Source of the DNA: Crossiella sp. S99.2
GTDB taxonomy: Bacteria; Actinomycetota; Actinomycetes; Mycobacteriales; Pseudonocardiaceae
Reading direction: 5' to 3'
DNA length: 62,151 nucleotides
NCBI RefSeq assembly: GCF_023094165.1
Contig: NZ_JALMDK010000026.1
Coordinates: forward strand, 1-62,151
The notes below the pieces were generated by a model. It did no database searches, was not told the origin of the DNA, and saw nothing but the letters and a program-made list of their open reading frames with translations. Below are positions 41,237-51,065 of the stretch, one piece after another. A program made the translations under genes and the position numbers. The first letter of the stretch is position 1; each line of letters begins with the position of its first letter.

Positions 41237-44041
41237 CTAGGCTCCAGGTTCGGCGCTCAACTTCTCTTCCGGGGCGGTGGTACGCCGGTACTGCGGATGG
41301 TCGAGATCCATCTGCTTCGCCGCATGCAGCGGGACGGGAAAGCGAGCGCGGCCATCCCAGAACTGCGCCTGATGGCAAAGCTTGGCCGCGGCCACAGCGA
41401 GGGCTTCCGCGGACACGTCCTCGGCGCACGCTAGGGGATAGATCTCGTTGGCCGTCATGGAATACCAGTTCTGCGGCATCTCGCCTTTGCGTCGTTCCTC
41501 TTTTCGTTCAGAGGAGACCGAGGGCTTGGCGTCCCACCTCGTGTGCTTAGACCCCAACCGGTTTGCACCGTCCCCGTCGAAGGCGCGAGGTACGTTGCAC
41601 AGGACCCAGAACGGGGTCCCGAAATCCGTGGTGACTTCGTAGAGCGTTGTCGCGGTCTCCTTCTCCTTGGGTTCGCCGCCCTTGCCATTGGCCTTGGCGA
41701 CGTGAGTGGCGCCAACCGGTTGGAGCACCTCTTCGTCGTCGATGTTGACGCGGATGATGGCGCGAGGCCGTTCCTGGGGAACCAGGGTGCATCCAGGGAG
41801 CCAATAGCGGCACTTCTTGCTCTCGGGCGAGCCACCCAGGTGCGTGTTCTGCAGCCCGTCCCACATCCGCCGCGCCGACTGCGCGTCCACGGTGACCGCA
41901 TAGGAAACGCCGTCCAACTCATCAGCCAGGTCGGCAAGTGCACGTTCTACCGTTTCGGCCGCATCATCCCAGCGTTGCCGGTAGGACTTCTTGTCGCCGG
42001 TGCCTTCGGGGTAGGCACCGGAGTGGAAAGCAGGCTGTGCGATGCGGTAGGGCAGCCATTCCGGTCGAACACAGCTCCAGCCGAGCATGGTCCACGTCTC
42101 GCCATCCTCCTGCGGGGGTACGAGGGCGGCCGCGGTGATGATCACCTTGGGCTGGCCGAACTCTCCCTTGCGCTTGTTCTGCTGTCGCACGTAGATGCCG
42201 ACATGGGCGATGCGGTCGACCTGATAGCCCGCCTTCTCCGGCCGCAGAGCGTTGGCGATCCGATCGTCGATGATGCCCAGCGAGCGGTAGAGGTCCAGCA
42301 GAGCCATCTCGGCGGGGTGGTCCTTGGCCTTAGGTGTGATGACGCCCTTGTCGTCCTTGCCACGCAGGTACTGGGCGGGCACCCCGCGTTCCGCGAGGAT
42401 CTTCTTGGTCTGCGGCTTGGCATCGAGGTCCTCAAGGCTTGCCCCGCTGCCGTCGCTGCTCTCGGCGGTAGTGGGAATCTCGGTTTCGCACCAGGCACCG
42501 ACGAGTACCCCGTCCAGGGAGCGCAGTGACGCTCCGGTGCCGGCCAGCGCCGCGGTGCGGTTGCCGGCGGGGCCGGGCTTGAGGAAGTCCTCGGCGTGGT
42601 GGAACACCGCGGTGACGCGGTCGCCGTGCAGGCTGAACTCCGTGCCGTCGTGGGGGTCCAGACCCTGGGGATCGAGGTCGAAAGTCTTGCAGAAGGTGTC
42701 GAGCATCCGCAGGCGGGTTTCGTCCCGGTACCACAAGCAGGCGATACGCAGCTTCGTGAAACCGGCGGTCTCGACAGAGGCGACGATGGACTCCGGTGAC
42801 GGGAACAGGCTGCCGCGTGCACGGATCGGGCCGAGCGTCTTCGGCTCCGGATGCCGGTCTCGTTCCTCCTTGCGGCGCTGATACTCCTGCTTGGAGATGT
42901 TCTCCGGGTCGGTGGGACGGCGCGGCATGCTCACCCGTACCTCACGAACCTCCAGCGGCGCCGCTGTATCGGCGAACACGCAGGTGAAGTGGCTGTGCAG
43001 GAGCCTGAGGTGGTGCATGCCGGTGCCGGTACCGATGGGGAATGAGTAGTTCTTGGGCAGGATCGGCCAGACCTGCCCGGGATGTTCGCGGGGGAAGCGG
43101 ACCGCTTCCTTCTTCTCCCTCGCCTCGCCCAGCAGCCTCTGTTCCCGCTTCGACCGCTCGTCGATGGCGCGCAGGATGGAGTAGTCCATCTCCAGTCGGC
43201 CGAGGGCTTGCAGAGCCAAGCGGTTGATCGTGCGGGCACCCCCGCGGCCGTTGAGACTGACCTCCAGCAGGGGACGCCCTCGACCGGGCTGCTCCGCGAG
43301 AGCGGTCCTGGAGAAGACCAGCGAGGAAGAGATGCGGGTCACCCGGGAACTCAGCAGCAGCACGGGATTGGTGATGTTGGGGACAGTCTTGAGCCTCAGC
43401 GCGGTCCGGGACAGGGCATAGCGGCCGCCTTGTTCGTTCTGCCAGGGATCCTCGAACGCGACCAGGCCGCCCGTGGAGTCCGGCCGCAGCGTGATGGTCC
43501 TGTTCTCCGAGATCGACCAGGGACGGCAGGCCAGGCGCTGGGAGAGCTCCCAAGCGACCGTGCGGTACAGCCAGGTGGGGGCCGTGAGCTGGCTGGCGCG
43601 GGCGGGCTGGAGGTGCTCGGCCAGCAGGTACTTCTGCTCGGTTGTGCCGGCGATCCGCTTGGCCAGCTCAGGTGGTGTGGTGAGGTCGATCGTGCCGACG
43701 TCCTGCCCGAGCGCCAGGTGGTGGGTGAGAGTGAAGACGCGGCGCAGCAGTGTGCTCTCGATCGGGTTGAGCGAGGCGAGGAACGGGGCGCGGCGGTCCG
43801 GGTCGAAGTGCACGTAGCCGCCGCTGATCATGCTCAGGACAGTGGTGGCGATGGAGTAGGGGGCCTGGGCGTCGTCGTTGTTGAACTTCTTCCTGCACTG
43901 CTGGCTGAAGTCATCCCACAACTTCCAGGTCACTTCATCCAAGTGCCGCACGTGGACCACGGCGCTGCCGACCAGTTCGGGGCTGCACCGGAAGGCGAGG
44001 GTATTGAGGTACTTGCCGGGGGCGAGGTCGTGCTCGGTCAC
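41237..44041 (-). CDS. PIWI-RE family protein (pPIWI_RE, RNase H-fold)
   Basis: A 934-residue protein matching the PIWI-RE family, a divergent prokaryotic Argonaute relative. The N-terminal half corresponds to the DUF3962 (pPIWI_RE_X) region (YLNTLAFRCSP, HVRHLDEVTWKLWDDFS), the middle to a MID-like domain (TAGFTKLRIACLWYRDETRL), and the C-terminal third to the DUF3893 PIWI-like RNase H fold (DRIAHVGIYVRQQNKRKGEF, VTVDAQSARRMWDGLQN, FGTPFWVLCNVPRA, NWYSMTANEIYPLA). The family is named for conserved Arg and Glu residues; the Glu in TANEI is a good candidate. It should use a nucleic-acid guide or duplex in defence. The GTG at 44041 fits the domain start. Confidence 0.85.
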   Translation of the reverse strand: MTEHDLAPGKYLNTLAFRCSPELVGSAVVHVRHLDEVTWKLWDDFSQQCRKKFNNDDAQAPYSIATTVLSMISGGYVHFDPDRRAPFLASLNPIESTLLRRVFTLTHHLALGQDVGTIDLTTPPELAKRIAGTTEQKYLLAEHLQPARASQLTAPTWLYRTVAWELSQRLACRPWSISENRTITLRPDSTGGLVAFEDPWQNEQGGRYALSRTALRLKTVPNITNPVLLLSSRVTRISSSLVFSRTALAEQPGRGRPLLEVSLNGRGGARTINRLALQALGRLEMDYSILRAIDERSKREQRLLGEAREKKEAVRFPREHPGQVWPILPKNYSFPIGTGTGMHHLRLLHSHFTCVFADTAAPLEVREVRVSMPRRPTDPENISKQEYQRRKEERDRHPEPKTLGPIRARGSLFPSPESIVASVETAGFTKLRIACLWYRDETRLRMLDTFCKTFDLDPQGLDPHDGTEFSLHGDRVTAVFHHAEDFLKPGPAGNRTAALAGTGASLRSLDGVLVGAWCETEIPTTAESSDGSGASLEDLDAKPQTKKILAERGVPAQYLRGKDDKGVITPKAKDHPAEMALLDLYRSLGIIDDRIANALRPEKAGYQVDRIAHVGIYVRQQNKRKGEFGQPKVIITAAALVPPQEDGETWTMLGWSCVRPEWLPYRIAQPAFHSGAYPEGTGDKKSYRQRWDDAAETVERALADLADELDGVSYAVTVDAQSARRMWDGLQNTHLGGSPESKKCRYWLPGCTLVPQERPRAIIRVNIDDEEVLQPVGATHVAKANGKGGEPKEKETATTLYEVTTDFGTPFWVLCNVPRAFDGDGANRLGSKHTRWDAKPSVSSERKEERRKGEMPQNWYSMTANEIYPLACAEDVSAEALAVAAAKLCHQAQFWDGRARFPVPLHAAKQMDLDHPQYRRTTAPEEKLSAEPGA

Positions 44042-44070
44042 GTGTTCTCGTTCTCTCTCGGACTTGTCCG

Positions 44071-47000
44071 TCAGTTGCCCTGGTCTCCGAAAGCCGGGGA
44101 TTCGATGCCGGCATAGGAGAGGAAGGCGTTGAGTGCCTCCCCGTACAGGTCGTTCATGTGTTGCCGTACCTCTGGGGGCCACAGTGAGTGGATGCGGCGC
44201 AGGACGGTCTCCAGATCGGCGCTCCAGGTGTCTTCGTGGAAGGCGTAGTCCACCATGTGCAGCACAGCATCCGTGCCGCCGCGGCGGGCACGACCGGCGA
44301 GCTGGATCAGATCCACGATCATGCCTGCGACGACTTCGTCCTGCAGCGACTTGTGCATCGCGGTGAACTGGGGGGCCGTGCGCAGCAGGAGCGCCAGCCG
44401 TTCCCAGGCCGCCGCACTGGCCTCGGCCAGGGCCTGGGACGGGAGGGATGTACCGCCTGGCGGCAAGGCGCGCAGACCGGCGGCGTTGATGCTGCCGTAC
44501 ATCTCGGCGGGATCATTGAGCAGCGCGAGCGGACGTACGCACAAGTACACCGACCGGACCGCCGAACGGGTGCCGATGACGATGTTGAGTCCGCGAGCGA
44601 TCAGTGACAAGGGGACGACCAGGATCTTTCCGTGCCGCGGGAAGTCCTCGAACTCCTCGGCCGTCAGACGAACGGCGACGTTCTGCCTGGGCAAATCGGG
44701 ATTGGCACTGTGCAGATCCTCGGCACGCACGGCCAGGCACAGCCCACCCTCGTAGCGACCGGCCTGGGCGATACCGCGGGCCAGCCACGCGCACTGTTGA
44801 TAGGAGTTGGCAACGACCAGAACACGGCCCCGGTCATCTTTGCTGGCGCGGCTGAGCTCACGGTGGATGTGCTGGTCGTACAAGTTGCTGCCCAGCTCGA
44901 TGAGCGCGTCTTTCTTGCGACTGGGGTGGGTTCCGGAGACCTTGATGGGCTCACCGAACAGGGGGTGGCCCTCGCCGTAGTCGATGCGGTGTTTCCTGGC
45001 CCGGATGGACTTGGCCTGAGCATCGGTCATCCACCACCGCACAGGGGAGTGCAGATGCTCGCGCACCGCCTCCGGGAAATAGGCGGTGGCGGAGAGCCCC
45101 ATCACCGGCCGCTCCAGGCCTGCCAGGACAAGCGAGACGATGCCACCCAGTTCGGCAGTGAAGGTGTGCGGGTCTCCGCCGATGGTCTGGGCGACCAGCG
45201 CGGCGTTCCTCTCCTTGTCATCGAACCCGGTGACGCGGTAGCCGGTGATGGAGCGCCCCAGCATGCCCAGCGGCAAGACCGCGGAGACAGCGGTGGGCTG
45301 CAAGCCTTCCACGATCCGGTGGGCCGAACGCAGGCCCGAGGATCGGTAGTCGTGGGCCTTGCCCTGCAGGACTGCCAGCGCCTCATCCAGTTCGATCATG
45401 GCTGTCCGGGTGACCAGCAGGTTGATGGCCTGCGCGCGCCGGTGCGGCTCCTTGACACTGTCCTCCAGTAGGCGGTGCAGTTCGATCTTGACCTGGTCGA
45501 GCAGGTGCTCGCCGCGGGGGGCGACCAGCGCACTGAGCGCCTCCCGCACCTCCTGCCAGTCCGGCTCGAGCAGGCCGGCTTGTCCGCCGAGCGGATCCAG
45601 GCGCCTATACCGGGCGGGCATGAGGGCGTTGAGCTTCTGGAACAGCTCGACCGGAACGGAGGCCTCCTCCTCCCCGCACTCGGCCGGCCACAGCAGCCGC
45701 AGCAGCATGCGGTCGCGTCCACGGGCCAGGTGCCAGCGGGTGCTGGTCTGGTCCGGCACGCGCGTCTGCGCCCGGTCGTCCTCCATCACGTGCAGGCTCA
45801 GGGCGTTCTTGCAGATGCTCAGCAGCAGGAATTCGGCCATGAGCCGGACATGGCTGACCGCGGGCAGGAGGTTGTGCTCGTCATCCAGGGGCAGCCGCTT
45901 GGCGTCGCTATCAATCTCCTGCGGCGTGGCCGACCAGTGCCGGCGGGAGTGCAGCACGATCTCGCTGGCGCACTTGTCCACCGCCCGGGACTGGAATTGG
46001 TCGACCTCGTCGACCAGGACCGCGTGACAGGTCCGCAGCGCGAACTCCGCGGCGGTCATACCGCGCACGGCACGGCCGTCGAGGTTGACCCCGATGCGCA
46101 GGTTGCCCTGCATGAACACGTAGTGGTTCATGATGACGACGTTGGCCTCGGCCGACTCATACACGGGGGTGTACTTCCCGCAGGTGGGGATCCAGGGGCA
46201 GGCTGCGCTCCCCACGCCCTGGCGGTGCAGCGACAGGCAAGGTTCGCGGCCCGGCGGATAGTCACCGGTGGCGTCGAGGAAGGTCTTGAGGGCACATCCG
46301 TAGGCCAGGGGGTCCACGTCGCGTTCGGCTCGCTCGCCCCACTCCCCGTGCTCCTCCGGATCTTCCTTGATCAAGGAGGCGAGCTTGACCGCCCGCTCGT
46401 GCATACCCGAGGAGGACATCAGATGCGCACAGGTGGCCTTGTGCTCGATGACCCCGCTGCGGTGCAGATGGGCCAGATCTTCACGCACGTTCCACGTCAG
46501 GGCCAGACATGCCTTGATGTCAGGCAGGACGATCGCCACGCGCAAGTCGCGCGCGGCGAACCACGCGGCCATGACACGGACCAGCACGCTCTTGCCAGTG
46601 CCGGTGGGCGCGTTGAAAATTTCCATGCCCCCGGCGGTCAGCGTCAGCGCCTCCGCCGGTGACACGGTGTCGGTGGTGTTCAGCACGGTGAACAGCTGCG
46701 CGAGGACGCGGCACAGGTAGCGCTTGTCCTCCGGGTAGCGCGAGTCGATCTTCTCCGCGAGGTCGAGCAGTTCCGGCGTGGGGATGCGCACCTCCGCCAG
46801 ATGCGGCACGGACGAGACGCAGGGCAGACGGTCGTGGCCGAAGGCCTCGGTGAACTGCGGATAGGCCGGGATCCGCACCTGTCCGTGAACCTCTCCGACG
46901 TCCTTGACGAAGATCTCCCCGGTCTTCCACGTACCCGGGCCGGCGAACTCCGCAGGCTTGGTGCGCGCGCTCGGACGCCGGAACCGCGCGGTCAGCCGGT

Positions 47001-47394
47001 CGACGTAGCCGAGCGGGTCGCCCCCGAGCCTGGGGAGCGCGGCACCGGCGGTGAACGGGTTGTCGCCCGGCAACTCGAAAGGCGCCATGATCGAGGAGTC
47101 ACCTGGCTCCTCAGAGTTCAGCCGTGCCAGCAGGGAGCGGGCCGCCACCGAGAATTTCGCGACATCGGCGAGTTCCCCGGGAGCGATGGAGCAGACCAGG
47201 GCGATCCGCTGCTTCTCCTCGTGGGGCAGCCGGCTCCAGCGGTCCCACGCCCGGTACTTCCCGGAGAGCAGGAAAGCGGCTTCGGTGAACGGCGCGGCGC
47301 CGCGGGAATCTCCCTCGACGGCCTGGGGGAAGTAGTGGGTCGCAAGGGCCAACGCGGCATAGACCGCGGTCTGTTCGATCGGCAGGTCACTCAC
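44071..47394 (-). CDS. PIWI-RE-associated DinG/XPD-type Fe-S helicase
   Basis: A 1107-residue superfamily 2 helicase. The P-loop APTGTGKS is near residue 262, with DEVDQ (Walker B) near 461 and motif VI QLAGRARRGG near 1031. Between P-loop and Walker B four cysteines (including REPCLSL, AACPW and PTCGKY) are placed as in the Fe-S domain of XPD/DinG, followed by the conserved VVIMNHYVFM. This is the large DinG-like helicase that accompanies PIWI-RE genes. It presumably unwinds DNA or R-loops for the nuclease. The GTG overlaps the nuclease stop (GTGA); the PIWI-RE start is 29 bp downstream. Confidence 0.85.
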   Translation of the reverse strand: MSDLPIEQTAVYAALALATHYFPQAVEGDSRGAAPFTEAAFLLSGKYRAWDRWSRLPHEEKQRIALVCSIAPGELADVAKFSVAARSLLARLNSEEPGDSSIMAPFELPGDNPFTAGAALPRLGGDPLGYVDRLTARFRRPSARTKPAEFAGPGTWKTGEIFVKDVGEVHGQVRIPAYPQFTEAFGHDRLPCVSSVPHLAEVRIPTPELLDLAEKIDSRYPEDKRYLCRVLAQLFTVLNTTDTVSPAEALTLTAGGMEIFNAPTGTGKSVLVRVMAAWFAARDLRVAIVLPDIKACLALTWNVREDLAHLHRSGVIEHKATCAHLMSSSGMHERAVKLASLIKEDPEEHGEWGERAERDVDPLAYGCALKTFLDATGDYPPGREPCLSLHRQGVGSAACPWIPTCGKYTPVYESAEANVVIMNHYVFMQGNLRIGVNLDGRAVRGMTAAEFALRTCHAVLVDEVDQFQSRAVDKCASEIVLHSRRHWSATPQEIDSDAKRLPLDDEHNLLPAVSHVRLMAEFLLLSICKNALSLHVMEDDRAQTRVPDQTSTRWHLARGRDRMLLRLLWPAECGEEEASVPVELFQKLNALMPARYRRLDPLGGQAGLLEPDWQEVREALSALVAPRGEHLLDQVKIELHRLLEDSVKEPHRRAQAINLLVTRTAMIELDEALAVLQGKAHDYRSSGLRSAHRIVEGLQPTAVSAVLPLGMLGRSITGYRVTGFDDKERNAALVAQTIGGDPHTFTAELGGIVSLVLAGLERPVMGLSATAYFPEAVREHLHSPVRWWMTDAQAKSIRARKHRIDYGEGHPLFGEPIKVSGTHPSRKKDALIELGSNLYDQHIHRELSRASKDDRGRVLVVANSYQQCAWLARGIAQAGRYEGGLCLAVRAEDLHSANPDLPRQNVAVRLTAEEFEDFPRHGKILVVPLSLIARGLNIVIGTRSAVRSVYLCVRPLALLNDPAEMYGSINAAGLRALPPGGTSLPSQALAEASAAAWERLALLLRTAPQFTAMHKSLQDEVVAGMIVDLIQLAGRARRGGTDAVLHMVDYAFHEDTWSADLETVLRRIHSLWPPEVRQHMNDLYGEALNAFLSYAGIESPAFGDQGN

Positions 47395-48635
47395 GCCCAG
47401 CTCACCCCAGCCTTCGCACAGACCATCTCGCCGAACTCCGACGCGGTGGCTACCTGCATGTCGTACTTCGCGCACACTCCCGACAGCAGTGGCACATGCC
47501 GGCCGTGATAGTCAGGCAGCACGAGCCAGTCCGCTCCGCCCCGATCGCCTTCCTGGGCGTGGATGAGCTCAGCCAACGTCATCGCCGAGGTGTAGTCCTT
47601 GATGTCGACCTTGAACGAGGTCTTCCTACCCCGTTTCGAGCCCACCTCGACCAGCAGGTCGAAGGCGTCCAGACCCGGCCACAGGCTGACCTCCAGCCCC
47701 CGTGCGGCCAGCTGGTCGTGCAGCGCCAGCTCTGGCAGACCAGGAATGGTCGTGTAACGCCAGATCCCCCGCGTGAGAGACCTATGCCCTTCGGCGGGCA
47801 GCGCCGGTGGCACCTCGCCGAGATCCGGGTACAGCACCGCCTCACGTCCGCCAGGCCGCGGTGGCGCGGGCTCGGGCAGCAACTGCGGTGCGCCGGCGCT
47901 CGTGGGCAGACCGAACAGGTAGGAGGCCCCCATCTCCGCGTGGGGCGCGTGCCAGCACCGCGCCGCACCCACGGTGGTTCCCGCGTTGCGCCGGACGGTA
48001 ATCCGCATAGGCCACCGGCAGATCGGGCAGGCAAACCACCAGCCTCGATAGGCCGAGTCGTAGGGGATTTCCCTATAGAAGTCCGCGACCAGCGGCGGCA
48101 GCCGCAGATCGGCCAATTCATGCACAGAACCCGCGGGAGAGCGGATCAGATCCCTGCGACCGGCCTCGTACACGGCCTGCTCGCCATATTTGCGCAACAG
48201 CGTGAAGACCGTTTCCTGGTCGAGTTCGGACTGGAATTCCCGGTCGCTGACCACGGCCGCGGTCTTTCCGGTCTTGTGCAGCAACCGCAGCAGCATCTCC
48301 TGCTCGAAGTCCAGGTCGAGGGCACCCTCGCTCACCCGCCCGTCCTGGTCGACGAGACGAGTGCCTTCCAGGTCCAGTGGCGTGACACCATCAGGCAGCA
48401 GAATGCCCAGGTCACCCCTGAGCGCGCGTCGGAACTCACCGAAGGATAGCGGGCTGCCCGGACCGCGCGCCGCCTGCATCATGCCGTGGCACTCCATCAA
48501 GGTTTCCAGGCGCTTCTCGGGTTTCACCTCCGGTGCGGTCATCGCCTTCGCCGCACGCAGAGCGGCCCGGGTCACCAGATATCGGACCCGGACATCATCG
48601 AGCGCCTGCGCGCCATCATCCGTGGAGCTCGTCAC
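47391..48635 (-). CDS. PIWI-RE-associated restriction-endonuclease-fold protein
   Basis: A 414-residue protein with a C-terminal PD-(D/E)xK-like nuclease: LDAFDLLVEVGSKRG supplies the acidic residue and FKVDIKDYTS the D-x-K pair around residues 320-345, followed by a helix and WLVLPDYHGRHV. The middle holds a treble-clef-like metal site (WFACPICRWPMRI, then CWHAPH). The N-terminal half is helical. It is the expected third member of the PIWI-RE operon and is probably its DNA-cleaving effector. The GTG at 48635 is chosen; the frame is open further but runs into non-coding sequence. Confidence 0.8.
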   Translation of the reverse strand: MTSSTDDGAQALDDVRVRYLVTRAALRAAKAMTAPEVKPEKRLETLMECHGMMQAARGPGSPLSFGEFRRALRGDLGILLPDGVTPLDLEGTRLVDQDGRVSEGALDLDFEQEMLLRLLHKTGKTAAVVSDREFQSELDQETVFTLLRKYGEQAVYEAGRRDLIRSPAGSVHELADLRLPPLVADFYREIPYDSAYRGWWFACPICRWPMRITVRRNAGTTVGAARCWHAPHAEMGASYLFGLPTSAGAPQLLPEPAPPRPGGREAVLYPDLGEVPPALPAEGHRSLTRGIWRYTTIPGLPELALHDQLAARGLEVSLWPGLDAFDLLVEVGSKRGRKTSFKVDIKDYTSAMTLAELIHAQEGDRGGADWLVLPDYHGRHVPLLSGVCAKYDMQVATASEFGEMVCAKAGVSWA

Positions 48636-48696
48636 GGGCCGGGAGCATAGAGGGCCCCACTGACAAAACCCGTGACCGCACAATAGAGACCCGTCT

Positions 48697-49956
48697 CTAC
48701 GGTTGTTCCTCCGCGATGCCGTCCAGCCCAGCGGTCTCAATATGTGAATAAAGCTCGCGATAAATATCGAGATACTCCGCGACATGACGTCGGCCCAGCC
48801 GCGTCAGGCGCCACCGGTACTCGGCGACATGCGTCCCGCAGGGCGCCATGAGAGGCACCGAGTCCACCAGGCCACGACTCGGCCGCCCTCCGGCCTTGCC
48901 GCGGTAGCCCACACCGATGAAGAACAGCGAGCGGCCAGCCAGCCGATCATCCTCCAGCCCGGCAGGCCCGGCAGCGGCGACGCGCACCACGACCCCCCAG
49001 AGCCACTCAGAGAGCAGGTGTGCCGCCGGACCCGGATCACGCGGTTCCCCCAGCCCCGCTCGGGCGGCGGCCCGCCCACGGCGCGTGATCTCGACCAGTA
49101 CCCGTCCGACCGTACCCACAGCGGTGTGCTCGACCGAGTCCTCGGAGACCGCCACCAGGCCCCGCCGCTCCAATGCGTGCACCGTCGACCCGGCACCGGG
49201 GTCGTGCACACCGCGCCGCCGCAACCGCTCCTGCAGCCGGGTGTACCCGACTGCTGACGGCGCGGCGTGCACCGCCAACGGCAACCTCCGCCACTGCGCC
49301 GCCTTCTGTACGGTCAGTCGCTGAACCCGGCGCATCCACATCTCGGTCGCCATCATGCGGTCCTCCCGCATGATCTCACCAAGGTAGGTCCGTTGACGTT
49401 CGTTCAACGCCTCCCAGGTTGCCAACGCCCGACCAGATGCCTCCGGCCTCCGCGGTGCCGCCAGAATCGGGACCTGTTCGCCAGGGCGGGTACGCATCCA
49501 CGCATCCATGATCATCCGTACCGGGACCCGGTACGCCTTGGCCAGCGGATCAACAAGCCGCCCCGTCACCTCAGGGTCCTGCCAGTGCCGTCCACGGACC
49601 ACCCGCCCGTTCTCCAGCGCGGAGACCTTGGACGCGGACACGCACAGCTCGCGCCCCGCCAGCGATGTTCGCAGCAACTCCGCAACCCGCTCCAGGGTGA
49701 GCCCTGCCGCATACCTCAAATCGACGAGCGTCTCCTGCCCCCGGGCGGCACCCGTGAGCGCATCCACTCCACAGTCCAGCGCCGTAGCCAACCGCTCCAG
49801 GCGTGATGGCGTGGGCGTATGCCTGCCCTCCTCGTAGAAAAAGATCATCCTGGACGAGACGCCGACTCTCACAGCCAACGCCTCGCGGGTAAGCCCCAGT
49901 TCGACCCGTCGCGCCACGAGCCGCGACGGGTCGACCCCACACAAGGGAAGAGGCAT
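48697..49956 (-). CDS. HTH regulator upstream of the PIWI-RE operon
   Basis: A 419-residue protein. The N-terminus carries an XRE helix-turn-helix (RLVARRVELGLTREALAVRV, GVSSRMIFFYEEGRHTPTP) and a second, partly similar unit follows (AGLTLERVAELLRTSLAGRE, CVSASKVSALENGR). The C-terminal half has winged-helix-like segments (LERRGLVAVSEDSVEHTAVG). It reads in the same direction 61 bp ahead of the nuclease gene and probably controls the operon. Start: GGAGGT directly abuts the ATG at 49956, so an ATG at 49986 or a later TTG are alternatives. Confidence 0.7.
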   Translation of the reverse strand: MPLPLCGVDPSRLVARRVELGLTREALAVRVGVSSRMIFFYEEGRHTPTPSRLERLATALDCGVDALTGAARGQETLVDLRYAAGLTLERVAELLRTSLAGRELCVSASKVSALENGRVVRGRHWQDPEVTGRLVDPLAKAYRVPVRMIMDAWMRTRPGEQVPILAAPRRPEASGRALATWEALNERQRTYLGEIMREDRMMATEMWMRRVQRLTVQKAAQWRRLPLAVHAAPSAVGYTRLQERLRRRGVHDPGAGSTVHALERRGLVAVSEDSVEHTAVGTVGRVLVEITRRGRAAARAGLGEPRDPGPAAHLLSEWLWGVVVRVAAAGPAGLEDDRLAGRSLFFIGVGYRGKAGGRPSRGLVDSVPLMAPCGTHVAEYRWRLTRLGRRHVAEYLDIYRELYSHIETAGLDGIAEEQP

Positions 49957-49973
49957 ACCTCCATACAAGACGA

Positions 49974-49986
49974 ATGAAGACTTCAT
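49974..49986. promoter_or_regulatory. Short palindrome at the start of the HTH regulator
   Basis: ATGAAG-A-CTTCAT is a perfect inverted repeat with a one-base centre, lying at the 5' end of the regulator gene and in the divergent region toward the acetyltransferase gene. It could be an autoregulatory site; thirteen bases is short. Confidence 0.3.
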
Positions 49987-50147
49987 CACAACAACAGCAC
50001 CCGAAGATCGTGTCCGGCGTGTGTTGTGGCGCCGTGGTGATGATTGCTTTGACATGTCGGCGAAGAGGCTCCGAGGGTCTCTCGACGCGCTGTGGCCGGA
50101 ACCCTTCCAGCACGGGGTGTCCCGCCGTGAGAGGTCGGGATGCCACG

Positions 50148-50858
50148 ATGAGTAGCGAGCAGCAGAGCGGACGACGGCGCCCGCGGCGCCCGACTAACGA
50201 CCGGAGTCTGGACGTGATCACACCAGCCGAGCCCAACCGCCCGCCCCTCAACACAGCCGCAGGCGAGCATGCCTGTGAGGTGCTGGTGCGGCTGGTACAC
50301 CAGGGTGAAGGGGCTGCAGTGGTGGCGCTGGCGGCCGGGGCCGGAGCGCTCGAGGTCGTTGATGGCGGCCCGTTGCAGGAGGCCCTGGACCGGTTCGGGG
50401 GTCGGCTTCAGATCACCGAGGTCGCTGGAGGCACCGGCTGGTGTCTAGGCGCCGAGGTGTGCGGCCGCCTCGTCGGCCTGCTCTATGCCTGTTCACCGGT
50501 CGATTTCATCCGGGAGTTCCCCGTGCAGCACCACCAGGTTCTGACGGAAACCCTCATTGAGATTGAGATCCTCGCGGTCGAAGAGGCCTTCCGCGGCACC
50601 GGTGTGGGAACGGCGCTGTTGCAGTACGCCACGAAGTTCTTCGGCGGAGGTGGGCTACGCCTGGCGCTGGCAAAGATCGACGCCAGGGATCAGGCGATCC
50701 ACCGGTTCTACCGCCGCGCCGGCTTCACAGTGGTCGCCCCTGGCGGTAGCTGTGTGATCAACACCCCGGACGGGCGGGCGGGCATCACCGCCGGGCCTGC
50801 CGACGGGCCCTGGCGACTGGCGATCACCACGCTCGGCAACTCGATCGGCCGCCAGTAG
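50148..50858 (+). CDS. GNAT-family N-acetyltransferase
   Basis: A 236-residue protein whose C-terminal 150 residues form a GNAT fold: IEIEILAVEEAFRGTGVGTA contains the acetyl-CoA-binding R/Q-x-x-G-x-G/A motif (RGTGVG), followed by ALAKIDARDQAIHRFYRRAG and FTVVAPGG. The N-terminal part has an unrelated, Ala/Gly-rich segment (AAVVALAAGAGALEVVDGG). It transfers an acetyl group from acetyl-CoA to an unknown amine. It is divergent from the HTH regulator and may share control with the PIWI-RE operon. Confidence 0.82.
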   Translation: MSSEQQSGRRRPRRPTNDRSLDVITPAEPNRPPLNTAAGEHACEVLVRLVHQGEGAAVVALAAGAGALEVVDGGPLQEALDRFGGRLQITEVAGGTGWCLGAEVCGRLVGLLYACSPVDFIREFPVQHHQVLTETLIEIEILAVEEAFRGTGVGTALLQYATKFFGGGGLRLALAKIDARDQAIHRFYRRAGFTVVAPGGSCVINTPDGRAGITAGPADGPWRLAITTLGNSIGRQ

Positions 50859-51007
50859 TCCGGCCCCTGACTCGCCGGTCCGCTGCCTTTCCCTGCGGCA
50901 GCACAGTGTGGAGCCACAGTGCGCAGACGCGCCGTCCTCGTGCGATACCAACGGCCCTGATCGGCCCCTGCGCGCCACGACACTAGGAGGGGGCGCCAGC
51001 TGGCGGT

Positions 51008-51032
51008 GCCCGGCGCAGCCATCGCGCCGGGC
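51008..51032. terminator. Strong GC hairpin between convergent genes
   Basis: GCCCGGCGC and GCGCCGGGC are perfect nine-base arms around a seven-base loop, sitting between the ends of the acetyltransferase gene and the GIY-YIG-like gene. A second smaller stem (GCTGCC/GGCAGC at 50882-50902) is nearby. The position suggests bidirectional termination. Confidence 0.6.
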
Positions 51033-51065
51033 CTCTGCTTCACCAGGGTTCAGGCCGCCGCAAGG

